24,162 nt of DNA, taken from positions 1-24,162 of the forward strand of contig JAFGQA010000146.1 of the NCBI GenBank assembly GCA_016935885.1. Direction: 5' to 3'. Shown here piece by piece: positions 23,954 to 24,162 of this stretch (position 1 is its first letter; every line of letters starts with the position of its first letter). The stretch comes from Phycisphaerae bacterium. Its GTDB lineage: Bacteria; Planctomycetota; Phycisphaerae; UBA1845; UTPLA1. A model generated the notes under the pieces. That model did no database searches. It was not told the origin of the DNA and saw nothing but the letters and a program-made list of their open reading frames with translations. A program made the translations under genes and the position numbers.

Positions 23954-24075
23954 GCTGTTGCTCCTTGCACCGAATAACCTCGACGAGCCGCGTGCTCCGA
24001 CACGCGCAGCCACCATCAAGGATATGCTGCCAGACGCGGAAACGAAAGGCCGCGCGGGTCGAGCCCCACGGCTCG
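23954..24075. other. Upstream region of the aldo/keto reductase
   Basis: It contains the Shine-Dalgarno complement CTCCTT (23961-23966) and a 6-bp stem CGAGCC/GGCTCG with loop CCAC (24060-24075) directly beside the repeat that follows. No promoter is obvious. Confidence 0.4.
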
Positions 24076-24162
24076 GGGTCCGTGACACTTCCGGCGGCAT
24101 TCGATTCTGGGTGCCACGGGCGGCTTGTCCGCCCGTGCGGTCTCTCCGGTGGGCGCGTGGGG
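24076..24162. repeat. Second copy of the 2463 repeat, cut by the window end
   Basis: It starts GGGTCCGTGACACTTCCGG like 2463-2481 and aligns over all 87 bp with roughly ten substitutions. It includes a perfect hairpin CACGGGCGG-CTTGT-CCGCCCGTG (24115-24137), which is mismatched in the first copy. The right end of the element is outside the window. Confidence 0.8.

Overview
The window is GC-rich and bacterial, and it looks like a planctomycete (Planctomycetota, possibly Phycisphaerae-like). The support is indirect: secreted proteins with two-repeat dockerin-like tails, a giant secreted protein with repeated 'GACC...C' cysteine modules, FG-GAP repeats followed by a dockerin, and a cluster of HflK/HflC-like SPFH genes next to ABC-2 exporter genes. 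No rRNA or other lineage marker is present, so the assignment is an inference.

Layout. Bases 1-189 hold two short perfect hairpins. 190-2247 (-) is a heavy-metal P1B-type ATPase. 2248-2781 is a repeat-filled spacer with a MITE-like element. 2782-3987 (-) is an ABC-2 type permease. From a divergent promoter region, a plus-strand operon runs from 4541 to 14448: three SPFH/band-7 membrane proteins, an ABC ATPase, a second large ABC permease and a membrane-anchored TPR-like protein. 14771-15922 (-) is a secreted FG-GAP/dockerin gene broken by an in-frame TGA. 15923-16842 is mostly non-coding with one possible small ORF. A tRNA-Leu(UAA) lies at 16843-16925. 17527-22479 (+) encodes a 1650-residue secreted cysteine-rich protein followed by a strong terminator. 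22691-23953 (-) is a Tat-exported aldo/keto reductase followed by a dockerin remnant. The window ends inside a second copy of the repeat that begins at 2463.

How the genes may work together. The SPFH genes, the ABC ATPase and the permease are tightly spaced (a 6-nt gap, then a 4-nt ATGA overlap, then a 24-bp hairpin junction). They probably form one membrane complex: an SPFH scaffold around an ABC-2 exporter, with the divergent second permease as a possible alternative partner. No FtsH-like protease is seen in the window, so the usual HflKC role is not supported here. I regard this cluster as the best candidate for an undescribed system.

The most unusual DNA-level signal is a set of heptanucleotide-phased tracts at the gene junctions of this ABC/SPFH region (3985-4033, 10517-10593, 12397-12431 and 12567-12717). 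They touch stop or start codons, and one contains a 109-bp inverted-repeat element. There are also several families of small hairpins, one of which has an in-frame copy inside the permease gene.
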